Positions 25,858 through 35,585 of a DNA stretch of 64,000 nt are shown here, piece after piece (within the stretch, counting starts at the first letter, position 1; each line of letters begins with the position of its first letter). The notes beneath the pieces were generated by a model. That model saw nothing but the letters and a program-made list of their open reading frames with translations. It was not told where the DNA came from and made no database searches. The DNA is from Bacteroides stercoris ATCC 43183. Lineage in GTDB: Bacteria; Bacteroidota; Bacteroidia; Bacteroidales; Bacteroidaceae. The stretch covers positions 248,001 to 312,000 of the forward strand of contig NZ_CP102262.1 in NCBI RefSeq assembly GCF_025147325.1, in the 5' to 3' direction. The position numbers were made by a program, and so were the translations under genes.

Positions 25858-28800
25858 ATGGAGCAAGAAATTAAAACGTCTGTAACTGTTCACGATTTTG
25901 TGGCATATTATCGCGAGTTAAGACCTCAAAAATTCTCGGACTCGAAGATAGTTTATGAGATCCCTCTGACAAGAGAATTATTTGACAAACAGCTCGAAAT
26001 ACTTTCCACCAAAAAGATGCAGAGTGAATTTGAAAACTTTATCGTGAAATGTGCCGAACGACTGATTACACCCAATATCAAACCTCAGACAGGGCCCGAT
26101 GGCGGTGGTGATGGTAAGGTGGATGCTGAAACCTACGAAGTATCATCTGATATTTCTGACAAATGGTATGTGGCTAATGGTGGTGCATCGGGGAAAGAAA
26201 AATGGGCTTTTGCTATCAGTTGTAAAAAGCAATGGAAACCGAAAGTAACAGGCGATATTGAAAAGATTGCTAACACTAACCGTGAATATACACGAGCTTT
26301 ATTCTTTTCCAATCAATTCATCAAGTCAAGTACACGGGCTGACGTAGAGAAGGATTTGTCGGAGAAGTATGGTGTTGAAGTTTCTATTTTCGATGCTCTC
26401 TGGTGTACAAATGCAGTCTTTAATCATGGTTGTATAGATGTAGCTTTAACATGTTTGAATTTTTCGGAAGAATACAGAAAGAAACAAGAGATAGTCGGAG
26501 AATTAGACAAGAAGAGACAAGAACGGCTTGATGAAATTGAAAAGGGTATATTGCGTACAATAGATGGAGTTGACACAGGTTATATAGATGAATTGCAAGA
26601 AACTTGTATCCTCAGCAGAGGTTTGGAGCGTCCACGTACTGAAACAGAAGGGCGCTTCAATAGAGCTTTGCGTGAATGTGAGCATCATGGTACCACTCAA
26701 CAACAGTTTAATATCATCTATGATCATGCTTGGACAAGTTTCTTCTGGTTTGAAGATATTGATGCGATGTATTTGGATTTTATGAAACTCAAAGAGTTCA
26801 TAAGTGATAACTGTACTGTTATCCGTATAGAGAAATTAACAAATATATTGACTAATTTAATTAATGCGGATCGTGCAGGCTTAATTGAATCAGATAAGGT
26901 ACAACTAGAAACAACTTATATAAAAGAGCTATGCAATGCTTTAGAACAGCAAAGCGATAAGCCATCTTGTTTCTTATATGTGCGTATTTATATTGCAGAA
27001 CAAAGATTGATCAGCCACTTATTGTCCAAAGAGTCAATAGATGAAGATATTGATATTCTCAAACCATTATTGTTAGAAGCTCCATATCATATAGAAATCA
27101 GTTTTGAAGCCCAATACCAAATAATAACTAATTTAAACAAAGTGATTGATGATAACTCAAAATATGAGGATCTTGTAGATGAACTTACGTTAGTCCTAAG
27201 AAAATCACACTCAGAACAAGCAGCAGCACGGATAGAAATGGATCGTGCTCTTGCTTTAATGGATAAGGGAAAGTTGAAGCAAGCCATCCGCCACTTTAGT
27301 TTCTGCATACGTCCTTTTGAAAGAGAAGAGTGTATAGAAGAATTAATCAAAATTTCCGGCATGATGGGCATTGCATTATATGACATAGGTTTACCTTATA
27401 GTGCAGAAGCTTATTTGGTCAAAGCAACGTCCATGCTACTTAAAACTTTTTACATCTCAGGTGATGTTCCTCATCTTCTCCTAACTGTCTTGCAGAAACT
27501 TTGCGAAATAGAATTGATGCTGGGACGATTGGTCATGTACTTGAATTGGCATGAACTAATGATGGTAGTTTCGCAGAATGGTCAGTTTGCAGAAGACACA
27601 CATTACAATGAAACAAACATACTTCATGATGGTGCTTGGGCATGCCGATTTGCGGCATCTAATTTGAAAGACCTTGTAATAGGTTCATTACCTGCGATAT
27701 TAGAAAGAGCTAACATGTTTCAATCGTCAGAATACTTAAAGTTTATACTGGGGTATGCAGATGAATTGGATGAAAATGTGAGAAATATATTTGCTAAAGA
27801 TGGGTGGCAAGACAAGATGCTCAATCAACCTGTATTTAAACAGTTTCTTTCCGATTTGAATATTTCCACCCATGGGCAGGCAAGGCTACAAACAACGGCA
27901 AACAATTGTACATTGCATATTAATTACGAAAATAATTGTCAGAATCAAATTGTTGCAGAAATATTCTTGGGAGCAATTGAGTCAATGCTGGCAACAATGG
28001 AAATCTTTGAAGTGTTGACAATTACCCCAGAAGTGTATATTGAAATCACACCCACAGAAGGTAAGTCTGAGTTAAGACAACTAACTAAGTCAAATGAATA
28101 CCAACTCTGTATCAATATAAAGTATAGTGACAAGGATTTGTGGGAATGTATTTCAATGTTTATAGCGTCATTTTTCAGTAGAAACTCTATGTCAAAAGAA
28201 GATCTGGAGTATCTTCTCCAGAGCAAACAAGATGGTGAGAAGCTTATGGATAGGGTAAGTAACTTGCTACATGTAAAGCAGTCAATTTTTAATGTTCTTG
28301 GTAATACATTCAAAAACAAGATAGAGGATTGGCAAAAGGAATCGGACAAAGTGTACCCATTAAATAGAGACTCATTCGAACACAAACCGAAGAACTATCG
28401 TAATGAAAAACAACAAAACATATCTTTTCATAGTACTAATACAGATATGAATATATGGGAAGGTGCAGGTTGGAACGGTTGTGGATTCGTGTTTGATCAA
28501 CAAGGAACTATGCCTCCAATATTTGGGCTCTCTTTTGAAAACTTAGACAGTGGAAAGCAAATTATTACTGAATGGGGTGTTAAATTAGCACAGGGAGAAC
28601 GTTCCATAATCATTTACCTCATTCGGGGTATAGATAAGCAACATCCAGCATGGTATAGAGTATGTGTAGCACCAGATGTAAAAATAGACGATCTTAAAGA
28701 AGGTCATTACTTTGCCTCTATGTGTCGCAAGCACACTATGACACCCAACAATAATTGGAATATTGACACCTTTGAACAGCTTTTCAAACGATTTGGCGGT

Positions 28801-29043
28801 TGCTGGCTTTCAGCTTTTCAACTTGATAGCAACAAGAATATCGTAATGCCGGAAAATTTTAACGATGCATTCAAGTTTACTAATGTCGAGTTCAGAAATG
28901 CTTGGGAAATAGGATTAAATGATACAGCAATAGTAGCTATGGAACCTGATGACGAACCATTCATTCCTGTAGGCAAAAGGAATATAGCTCCTGTGGTGGA
29001 GGTGATGGCTACAATTCGAGACTTTAAAAAAGGGCAGATATAA
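25858..29043 (+). CDS. Large protein with N-terminal restriction-nuclease-like domain, probable defence cargo
   Basis: A 1061-aa protein. Residues 40-180 look like a PD-(D/E)XK or Mrr-like nuclease: a helix with FENFIVKCAERLITPNI, then TGPDGGGDGKVDAET (acidic site near 80-92), then WAFAISCKKQWKPK with the core Lys. The usual Glu/Gln before C-K is Ser, so the active site is atypical. Residues 250-700 are helical, with TPR-like pairs (MDRALALMDKGKLKQAIRHF; YDIGLPYSAEAYLVKATSML). The last 300 residues are a mixed domain I do not recognise. It follows an XRE regulator and ends 315 bp before attR, the usual place for island cargo. A DNA- or RNA-cleaving anti-phage role is inference. Confidence 0.6.
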   Translation: MEQEIKTSVTVHDFVAYYRELRPQKFSDSKIVYEIPLTRELFDKQLEILSTKKMQSEFENFIVKCAERLITPNIKPQTGPDGGGDGKVDAETYEVSSDISDKWYVANGGASGKEKWAFAISCKKQWKPKVTGDIEKIANTNREYTRALFFSNQFIKSSTRADVEKDLSEKYGVEVSIFDALWCTNAVFNHGCIDVALTCLNFSEEYRKKQEIVGELDKKRQERLDEIEKGILRTIDGVDTGYIDELQETCILSRGLERPRTETEGRFNRALRECEHHGTTQQQFNIIYDHAWTSFFWFEDIDAMYLDFMKLKEFISDNCTVIRIEKLTNILTNLINADRAGLIESDKVQLETTYIKELCNALEQQSDKPSCFLYVRIYIAEQRLISHLLSKESIDEDIDILKPLLLEAPYHIEISFEAQYQIITNLNKVIDDNSKYEDLVDELTLVLRKSHSEQAAARIEMDRALALMDKGKLKQAIRHFSFCIRPFEREECIEELIKISGMMGIALYDIGLPYSAEAYLVKATSMLLKTFYISGDVPHLLLTVLQKLCEIELMLGRLVMYLNWHELMMVVSQNGQFAEDTHYNETNILHDGAWACRFAASNLKDLVIGSLPAILERANMFQSSEYLKFILGYADELDENVRNIFAKDGWQDKMLNQPVFKQFLSDLNISTHGQARLQTTANNCTLHINYENNCQNQIVAEIFLGAIESMLATMEIFEVLTITPEVYIEITPTEGKSELRQLTKSNEYQLCINIKYSDKDLWECISMFIASFFSRNSMSKEDLEYLLQSKQDGEKLMDRVSNLLHVKQSIFNVLGNTFKNKIEDWQKESDKVYPLNRDSFEHKPKNYRNEKQQNISFHSTNTDMNIWEGAGWNGCGFVFDQQGTMPPIFGLSFENLDSGKQIITEWGVKLAQGERSIIIYLIRGIDKQHPAWYRVCVAPDVKIDDLKEGHYFASMCRKHTMTPNNNWNIDTFEQLFKRFGGCWLSAFQLDSNKNIVMPENFNDAFKFTNVEFRNAWEIGLNDTAIVAMEPDDEPFIPVGKRNIAPVVEVMATIRDFKKGQI

Positions 29044-29182
29044 AAAAACTAGTAACCATAAAAACGCCTTCTAATATGCGTAATTCACTTCAAATTAGAA
29101 AGGGGTAAACACATCGTAATTATAACAATAAAAGCAATAATATGTTATTTTAAAGAAGTTCAAATAGAGTAATACAAAATCC

Positions 29183-29229
29183 AATTTGCATTTACATTTT
29201 GCAAATTCAAGAAGAAACAACTATCTTTG
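29183..29229 (+). promoter_or_regulatory. Outward promoter and palindrome near the right end of the island
   Basis: TTTG (29198-29201), a 20-bp spacer and TATCTTTG (29222-29229) form an ideal promoter. The -33 box lies in the palindrome AATTTGCA...TGCAAATT (29183-29190, 29200-29207). It points at attR. In the excised circle it would read across attP toward the integrase. Confidence 0.6.
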
Positions 29230-29358
29230 CCCTCAGTATTCTCCATGAGCAAACTATCGCAAAAGAACGTAGCAAATTAGTGGGATAATTCATGGGATAT
29301 GCTTGAAGCTAAAAATATAAAGTTGTAAATATCAGCGTGGTAACTCTACAAGGAGAAT

Positions 29359-29373
29359 CCCAAGCGGATCACT
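29359..29373. repeat. attR of the tRNA-Lys island
   Basis: Exact copy of the tRNA-Lys 3' end, CCCAAGCGGATCACT, direct repeat of 14743-14757. No further tRNA sequence is upstream of it, so it is a duplicate made by integration. Confidence 0.85.
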
Positions 29374-29390
29374 CAAACGAATAAGAAAAA

Positions 29391-29433
29391 CAAGAAAGAA
29401 GGTGTGTCAAAATGCACACTTTCTTTCTTGTTT
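29391..29433. terminator. Strong hairpin after attR
   Basis: 16-bp arms 29391-29406 and 29415-29430 with one G-T, followed by TTT. It may be the original tRNA-Lys terminator, pushed away by the island. Its sequence also resembles the right end of the IS1182-type element at 56725-56755 (shared AACAAGAAAGAAGGTG). Confidence 0.65.
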
Positions 29434-29502
29434 AAGAAAAATAGCGTAGTTCTCTTTAACTTTTTGAGTTTCAAAAGATAAGCGGAGCATAGAAAACAGA
29501 CA

Positions 29503-29520
29503 GGTAACGATTGGGTGACG
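29503..29520. repeat. Copy 1 of an 18-bp direct repeat (candidate att)
   Basis: GGTAACGATTGGGTGACG here and GGTAACGATTAGGTAACG at 54803-54820 share 16 of 18 bases in the same orientation. The second copy lies 117 bp upstream of the integrase at 53457-54686. They may be ends of a decayed 25-kb element. Confidence 0.35.
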
Positions 29521-29709
29521 AAAATCCATCGCTTGCTTGCGTTTTTCTGCATAACCTCAAATAACTCTTCAGCTACAAAAGTAGTTGATATTCTTGATGT
29601 TAGCAAATTTATACAGGAAAAATTTCCCCGATAAAGTTTCTTGGTTTAAATAGTTTTTATCTTGAATCCATTTTCTTTTTTCACGGAAACGGATTTTTTC
29701 AACGGTCAA

Positions 29710-30410
29710 AGAAAACACCCGCCTTACCACCCTTCGTAACCGACAGGAAGAGGCATATGGGAACCTGCAGAGGAACCAGGGAGTGGTTACGGTCGAACTG
29801 CTCAAGATCACTGTATCAGATGCCAATTCCGTGTCGGAATACCTCCTGTAAGCCGGAGAGGTGGAACGAGAACGTCTTAGGATCCGCTCCAAGGAGATTA
29901 ACTCCACCTACCGCCAGTCGAAAACCACACAGCTCAATCTCAGGCAGTTCATCGAATCCCGCGAAACGAAGGGCATCACCTTTTCAGACATCACCGGGGA
30001 GTTCGCCGAATCGTTCAAGATCTTTCTCAAGAAGGAGTTGAGACGCAGGAACGGGCACATGAATCATTGCCTGTGCTGGCCCAACCGGCTCATATATATC
30101 GCTGTAGACAGGAAAGTATTGTGGCCCAACCCGATAAAAGATATGGCATACGAGAAGAAAGAAGCACCTAAATTAAAGCATATCAGCCGCAGTGAACAGA
30201 AACGGATGACGTAAATCCCGATGCCCGACCTGATGATGGAACTGGCGCGCAGGGTGTTCATCTTCCCTCGCTGACCGGTCTGGCCTACGTGGATACGAGG
30301 GCTCTCCATCACCGTCACATCGGAATAACCTCGGAAGGAAGAATATTAAGGAAAACATGAGAAGCAAGCACGACCGGCAGGAATAGTCATGGATAGTCGT
30401 TTTGTGTCAT
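29710..30410 (+). pseudogene. Decayed tyrosine integrase
   Basis: Pieces in several frames read like a Bacteroides integrase: ERLRIRSKEINSTYRQSKTT and TFSDITGEFAESFKIFLKKE-like core-binding sequence (the clean part is 29861-30214), then SLTGLAYVDTRALHHRHIGI in another frame near 30270, where the catalytic domain should begin. Stops and frameshifts break it, and the HxxR and Tyr part is missing. It is the remnant of another integration event next to the tRNA-Lys site. Confidence 0.65.
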
Positions 30411-30846
30411 ATGGGGAGGAAAAAGAAAACTGAAGCGGGTCTGGATTCACGACCCCCTTTGGGTATGTGAAAGAAACGTTGCGATGAAAGAAAAAACTCC
30501 TTTTCGCACATGGATGAAACAATGCCGGAAGTCCGGCAATAAAAAGATGTGGCTTCTCTAACCCGAGTAAATGCCATGATTACAGACTTCTTTTTGTTCC
30601 TATACCATCAGACCGGTTACCTTCAGGTTAACAACTTATCCAACCTGTGATAGATCCGGATGTGAAAAGATTATTTTGACTGACTATTACAATATAATAA
30701 GTAGAATCATGTCAAATCTACTGTCTGCTATTGTCTGTTGATAATGGCTGGCAGTAGAACAAACTTTCGTTAAACCAATACGTTCATTCTTTATTATCAA
30801 GTTTTTAGGCTACCTTTGTATTTTATTAACTTATTTACCAAACATT
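30411..30846. other. Gene-free gap before the type IIG gene
   Basis: About 430 bp without a supported gene; it looks like further mobile-element debris. A box TACCTTTG at about 30813-30820 (after GTTTTTAGGC) lies 26 bp before the start at 30847 and may be the -7 of the downstream gene. Confidence 0.4.
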
Positions 30847-33800
30847 ATGGGACTACTCAAACCGAATCAAGCTCTGAACAAAGCATATAGACAGGTTGCG
30901 ATTGAAACAACAGATTTTGACTTATTCAAAAATGCCCTTCGCACATTGAGAGACAATATTGTGGATGGGCAAAGAGAACACACGCAAAAAGAACATTTAC
31001 GTAATTTTCTGAGTGAAACGTTCTACAAGCCATACTACATGGCTCCCGAAGAAGATATTGATTTGGCTATCCGATTGGATAAAACTATCAAGTCCAATAT
31101 AGGGTTATTGATTGAAGTAAAGAGTACCACCAACAAAGGTGAGATGATTTCTAATGACAATCTTAATCGTAAGGCTTTGCAGGAATTATTGCTATACTAT
31201 CTTAAAGAACGTGTCAATAAGAAGAACAATGATATTAAATATCTCATCGCTACTAATATTCATGAATTCTTTATTTTTGATGCCCATGAGTTTGAACGCA
31301 AATTCTATCACAACAAACAATTACGTCGTGAGTTTCAAGACTTTGTGGATGGACGCAAAACTAGTAACAAAACCGATTTCTTCTATACTGAAATTGCAAC
31401 AACCTATATTGAGGAGGTGAAAGATAGCCTTGAATACACTTACTTTAACTTACAAGACTATCAACACCTACTTGATAGAACAGACGGTAGCGCTTCACGC
31501 AAACTTATCGAACTTTATAAGATATTCAGCGATACACATCTTTTGAAGCTATCGTTCCAAAATGACAGCAATTCGCTCAACCGTGGATTCTACACTGAGC
31601 TGCTACACATTATTGGTATTGAGGAACGCAAAGAGAATAATAAAACCGTGATTGTACGCAAAGCTGTGGAACGGCGTGACGAGGCTTCATTACTAGAGAA
31701 TACTATTAACCAACTGGATGCAGAAGATTGTTTGCGTCACATAAATGGTAGTTTGTATGGGAATGATTATGAGGAACGGTTATTCAATGTTGCAATGGAA
31801 TTGTGTATTACTTGGATGAATCGCATCCTTTTCTTGAAACTGTTGGAGGCTCAGATGTTGAAATACCACAATGGAGATGCAATCTATAAATTTCTTTCAA
31901 TAACTAAGATTCATGACTATGATGATCTCAACACACTCTTTTTCCAAGTGCTTGCACGTGACATGAGCAGCCGCACACACTCCATTATGCGTGATTTTGC
32001 TTACGTTCCCTATCTTAACAGTTCTCTTTTCGAGGTGACAGATTTGGAAAGTAAAACAATTAAGATAAACAGCCTTTCACAACGTACGGTACTTCCAGTT
32101 TTGGCGAGTAGCGTATTACGGAATAAAAAACGCAATCTACAAGTCAACGCATTACCCACCCTGCAATATTTGTTTGCTTTTCTCGATGCTTATAACTTTG
32201 CGAACGAAGGCAGTGAAGAAGTGCAAGAAGAGGCTAAAACACTCATCAATGCTTCTGTTTTAGGGCTTATATTCGAGAAAATAAATGGTCACAAGGATGG
32301 TTCGGTATTCACTCCAGGCTTTATCACTATGTTCATGTGCCGTGAAGCAATCACCAAGACCGTGTTGCAAAAGTTTAATGGTTATTATGGCTGGAATTGT
32401 ACCACCCGTATAGATCTATACAACCATATCTACAATATAGTCGAAGCTAATGAACTAATTAACAGTTTGCGGCTGTGTGATCCAGCTGTTGGTTCGGGTC
32501 ACTTTCTTGTGTCTGCTCTCAATGAACTGATACTCTTGAAATATGAATTGGGTATTTTGGTAGATGCTACCGGTAAGCGTGTCCGCAAAGCGGACTATCA
32601 ACTTGCCATTGAAAATGACGAGCTGATTGTGACCGATGCCGAAGGTAATTTATTTGCTTACAACCCACTCAATGCGGAAAGTCGGCGCATGCAGGAAACT
32701 CTTTTCAAGGAGAAGCGTCAAATTATTGAGAACTGTTTATTTGGCGTTGATATTAACCCCAATTCTGTGAAGATTTGCCGCCTACGACTGTGGATTGAAT
32801 TGTTGAAGAATGCTTACTATACGGCTGAAAGTAATTACACTTATTTAGAAACCTTACCAAATATCGACATTAACATCAAATGTGGAAATTCTTTGCTTCA
32901 CCGATTCGCTTTGACAGACAGTATTCAGACCGTACTGCGAGAGTCTAGTATCAGCATCAGCCAATATAAGGAAGCTGTAGCTAAATATAAAAATGCCCAA
33001 AGTAAAAGCGAAAAGCAGGATTTGGAAACGTTTATAACAGAAATCAAGTCGAAATTGAAAACAGAGATCAACCGCCGGGATGCACGATTGGTTAGATTGA
33101 ACAAACGCCGCTCTGAGTTGGCAAACTTACAAGCGCCTCAACTGTTTGAACCGACAAAAAAGGAAAAGAAAGCGTCGGACAAGCGCATTGCCGATTTAAA
33201 GAAAGAAATTGCGACATTAGAAAATATATTTGAGGAAATACGCTCCAACAAAATTTATCTTGGTGCATTCGAATGGCGTATAGAATTTCCAGAAGTACTC
33301 GATGCCGAAGGCAACTTCTTGGGATTTGACTGTATCATTGGCAATCCACCTTACATTCAGTTACAATCTATGGGTAAGAGTGCCGATGTATTAGAATGCA
33401 TGGGCTACATAACTTATGCACGCACTGGTGATATTTACTGCCTCTTCTATGAGTTGGGTATGAACCTGCTTACTCCCAATGGTTTTCTTTGCTATATCAC
33501 GTCTAATAAATGGATGCGTGCAGGGTATGGTGAAGCCTTGCGAGGTTATTTCGCAAGCAAGACCAATCCTATTATGTTGGTAGATTTTGCAGGCATAAAA
33601 ATATTCGATGCAATAACAGTAGAAGCAAATATTCTTTTATCTCAAAAAGCAGCAAATATTTTTAACACACAAGCTTGTTTGGTACAAGATGCGAATGGCT
33701 TGAATAATTTGAGCGATTTCGTGCAGCAAGAGCATACCATTTGCGATTTCTCCGATAGTAACAGCTGGGTAATATTGTCGCCAATTGAACAATGTATCAG

Positions 33801-34674
33801 GCATAAGATTGAATCTATTGGTACACCACTCAAAGATTGGGATATAAACATTTATCGTGGAGTCCTTACTGGGTATAACGATGCGTTTATCATATCTACC
33901 GAAAAGCGTAATGAGATATTGGCGAATTGCCAGACAGAAGGCGAGCGTCAAAAAACGGCTGAACTTATACGACCGATTCTTCGTGGCAGAGATATAAAGA
34001 GGTATGGATATGACTGGGCAGGGCAATGGCTAATATATATCCCTTGGCATTTCCCATACCAATTTGATGAATCTATAACTGGTGCTTCTGAAAAGGCAGA
34101 AAAAGCGTTTAAAGAACAATATCCTGCTGTATATAACCATATGTTGGAATATAAAGAACCACTTTCTAAACGAAACAAAGCAGAGACAGGAATTCGATAT
34201 GAGTGGTATGCTATGCAACGTTGGGGGGCCAAGTATTGGGAGGATTTTTCTAAGCCAAAAATTGTATGGAAAATAATCGGAAATCAAATGGCTTTTGCAT
34301 ATGATGCCAACAATTATGTAATGAACAATGCCTGTTATATTATGACAGGCGATCATTTGGATTATCTGTTGGCAGTATTGAATTCACAAGCTATAACATG
34401 GTATAGCTATGTGACTAATATGAATAAAACTGGCGTTGGAGATGTTCAAGTTGGAGGTCAAAATATAGCGACTTTCCCTATACCTTTTTATGATGCCAAT
34501 AAAATAGAACTCATTGAATTAGCAGAACTTGCAAACAGTATAATAAATAAAAATATCAATCTACCATTTATTGACTCTAAAATAGAGGGTTTGGTTTCAA
34601 TGATATATGGATTCACGAGTGAAGAAACTAATTTTCTACATTCATTTGTTTCTTCACTCCGAAAGTCTATTTAA
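30847..34674 (+). CDS. Type IIG restriction enzyme/adenine methyltransferase (Eco57I-like) with invertible recognition domain
   Basis: One 1275-aa chain combines cleavage, methylation and target recognition. The N-terminal nuclease has LLIEVKSTTN (E-x-K near residues 88-95). The N6-adenine methyltransferase has motif I LCDPAVGSGHF near 545 and motif IV IGNPPYIQLQ near 833. A coiled Lys-rich insert lies near 720-800. The C-terminal 320 residues form the target recognition domain (TRD), with ELIRPILRGRDIKRYGYDW. A 19-bp repeat at 33711-33729 encodes SDFVQQ at residues 956-961; its inverted copy lies at 35577-35595, in frame with an alternative TRD. Inversion would give a 1262-aa enzyme with other specificity. 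No separate methyltransferase is needed in this class. Confidence 0.92.
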   Translation: MGLLKPNQALNKAYRQVAIETTDFDLFKNALRTLRDNIVDGQREHTQKEHLRNFLSETFYKPYYMAPEEDIDLAIRLDKTIKSNIGLLIEVKSTTNKGEMISNDNLNRKALQELLLYYLKERVNKKNNDIKYLIATNIHEFFIFDAHEFERKFYHNKQLRREFQDFVDGRKTSNKTDFFYTEIATTYIEEVKDSLEYTYFNLQDYQHLLDRTDGSASRKLIELYKIFSDTHLLKLSFQNDSNSLNRGFYTELLHIIGIEERKENNKTVIVRKAVERRDEASLLENTINQLDAEDCLRHINGSLYGNDYEERLFNVAMELCITWMNRILFLKLLEAQMLKYHNGDAIYKFLSITKIHDYDDLNTLFFQVLARDMSSRTHSIMRDFAYVPYLNSSLFEVTDLESKTIKINSLSQRTVLPVLASSVLRNKKRNLQVNALPTLQYLFAFLDAYNFANEGSEEVQEEAKTLINASVLGLIFEKINGHKDGSVFTPGFITMFMCREAITKTVLQKFNGYYGWNCTTRIDLYNHIYNIVEANELINSLRLCDPAVGSGHFLVSALNELILLKYELGILVDATGKRVRKADYQLAIENDELIVTDAEGNLFAYNPLNAESRRMQETLFKEKRQIIENCLFGVDINPNSVKICRLRLWIELLKNAYYTAESNYTYLETLPNIDINIKCGNSLLHRFALTDSIQTVLRESSISISQYKEAVAKYKNAQSKSEKQDLETFITEIKSKLKTEINRRDARLVRLNKRRSELANLQAPQLFEPTKKEKKASDKRIADLKKEIATLENIFEEIRSNKIYLGAFEWRIEFPEVLDAEGNFLGFDCIIGNPPYIQLQSMGKSADVLECMGYITYARTGDIYCLFYELGMNLLTPNGFLCYITSNKWMRAGYGEALRGYFASKTNPIMLVDFAGIKIFDAITVEANILLSQKAANIFNTQACLVQDANGLNNLSDFVQQEHTICDFSDSNSWVILSPIEQCIRHKIESIGTPLKDWDINIYRGVLTGYNDAFIISTEKRNEILANCQTEGERQKTAELIRPILRGRDIKRYGYDWAGQWLIYIPWHFPYQFDESITGASEKAEKAFKEQYPAVYNHMLEYKEPLSKRNKAETGIRYEWYAMQRWGAKYWEDFSKPKIVWKIIGNQMAFAYDANNYVMNNACYIMTGDHLDYLLAVLNSQAITWYSYVTNMNKTGVGDVQVGGQNIATFPIPFYDANKIELIELAELANSIINKNINLPFIDSKIEGLVSMIYGFTSEETNFLHSFVSSLRKSI
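33711..33729 (+). repeat. Inverted repeat, inner copy (crossover site inside the type IIG gene)
   Basis: GAGCGATTTCGTGCAGCAA, codons for S-D-F-V-Q-Q of the expressed gene. It matches the complement of 35577-35595 at 18 of 19 positions (G/A difference). The sequence upstream of both copies differs, so the match is the recombination site and not general homology. Confidence 0.85.
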
Positions 34675-35585
34675 ACAGTTTGCTGGTTTTCAATATATTG
34701 AATTTCATCCGAGGTAAGTTTATAAACATCATACATCAACTTATTGCTAAAACATTCAAAATCCGTAATACTCATCTTGCCTACTTTCAAATCATTGAAA
34801 GCAGCAAGATGAGTATTTAGTTGTTCGGTAGATAGCTTAGCAACAATAAGCTGTTCTATGGTATACTTTTTCCATCTAATTGTCCCTACTCCTGTAGTTG
34901 TCCCTACTTTAGAAAACAACCATTCAGACACGGACGAATTTAAAGCAGATAAAAGGTATTCAATACACTCGCCTTTCATGTAAAAAGAAGTTGCTTCTGG
35001 TATATATTCTCCAAAAAAGTCGAAAGCAAATTTTGATTTATCAGATATTTCTCCCCATATAATTTTTGGCTTAGAAAAATCCTCCCAATAACTGATGCTA
35101 TCTTGTGTTTCAAACCACTCGTTACTAGTTTTCTTTCGGGCTTTTATTTTTTTGCCATTAATAATATAAGTTTCTCCTGTTTGTTCCAAACGCTCTATGC
35201 CAATTGACAGAAGATAATTTTTCACCGCAGGATAACTTTCTATATCATAATGCCGCGAAGGAAATGTTGCTATAATCCACAAGTCCGCCCATTCATATTC
35301 ATATCTCTTGATATCCCTGCCACGAAGAATCGGTCGTATAAGTTCAGCCGTTTTTTGACGTTCATCTTCTGTTTGACAATTCGCTAGTATCTCATCACGC
35401 TTTTCGGTAGATATGATAAAAGCATCATTGAAACCAGTTTTTATCCCGTAGTTGATTTGGATGTTCCAATCCTTCAAGGGTATTCCCACAGACTCAATCT
35501 TCTGTTTGATGCTCTGTTCAATGGGAGACAATATCACCCACGGGATAGAATCTGCAAAGTTACACTTCACGCCTTGTTGTTGCAC
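34671..35585 (-). CDS. Silent alternative TRD cassette for the type IIG enzyme
   Basis: 304 codons from a GTG at 35585 with no methyltransferase or nuclease part. It is a paralogue of the C-terminus of the type IIG protein: IPWVILSPIEQSIKQKIESV, NDAFIISTEKRDEILANCQT and ELIRPILRGRDIKRYEYEW are nearly the same, after which the sequences diverge (ATFPSRHYDIESYPAVKNYL and a second TRD half). Frame continues upstream through the repeat as SDFVQQQ, so it joins in frame after inversion. An AAGGAG sequence overlapping the repeat lies 7 nt before the GTG, so a free TRD fragment might also be made. Confidence 0.85.
   Translation of the reverse strand: MQQQGVKCNFADSIPWVILSPIEQSIKQKIESVGIPLKDWNIQINYGIKTGFNDAFIISTEKRDEILANCQTEDERQKTAELIRPILRGRDIKRYEYEWADLWIIATFPSRHYDIESYPAVKNYLLSIGIERLEQTGETYIINGKKIKARKKTSNEWFETQDSISYWEDFSKPKIIWGEISDKSKFAFDFFGEYIPEATSFYMKGECIEYLLSALNSSVSEWLFSKVGTTTGVGTIRWKKYTIEQLIVAKLSTEQLNTHLAAFNDLKVGKMSITDFECFSNKLMYDVYKLTSDEIQYIENQQTV

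Larger units (their letters stand above)
14743..29373. mobile_element. Mobilizable genomic island inserted in tRNA-Lys
   Basis: The island is bounded by the 15-bp direct repeat CCCAAGCGGATCACT (14743-14757 inside the tRNA 3' end, and 29359-29373). It encodes a tyrosine integrase close to the tRNA, three excisionase-like HTH proteins, an RteC-like protein, an oriT-like hairpin cluster with BtgA/BtgB-type mobilization proteins, and cargo (Crp, TetR, UbiE and DUF2867 genes; an HTH plus a large nuclease-like gene). No conjugation (tra) genes are present, so it would need a helper element. An IS has landed between the tRNA and the integrase. Confidence 0.85.
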
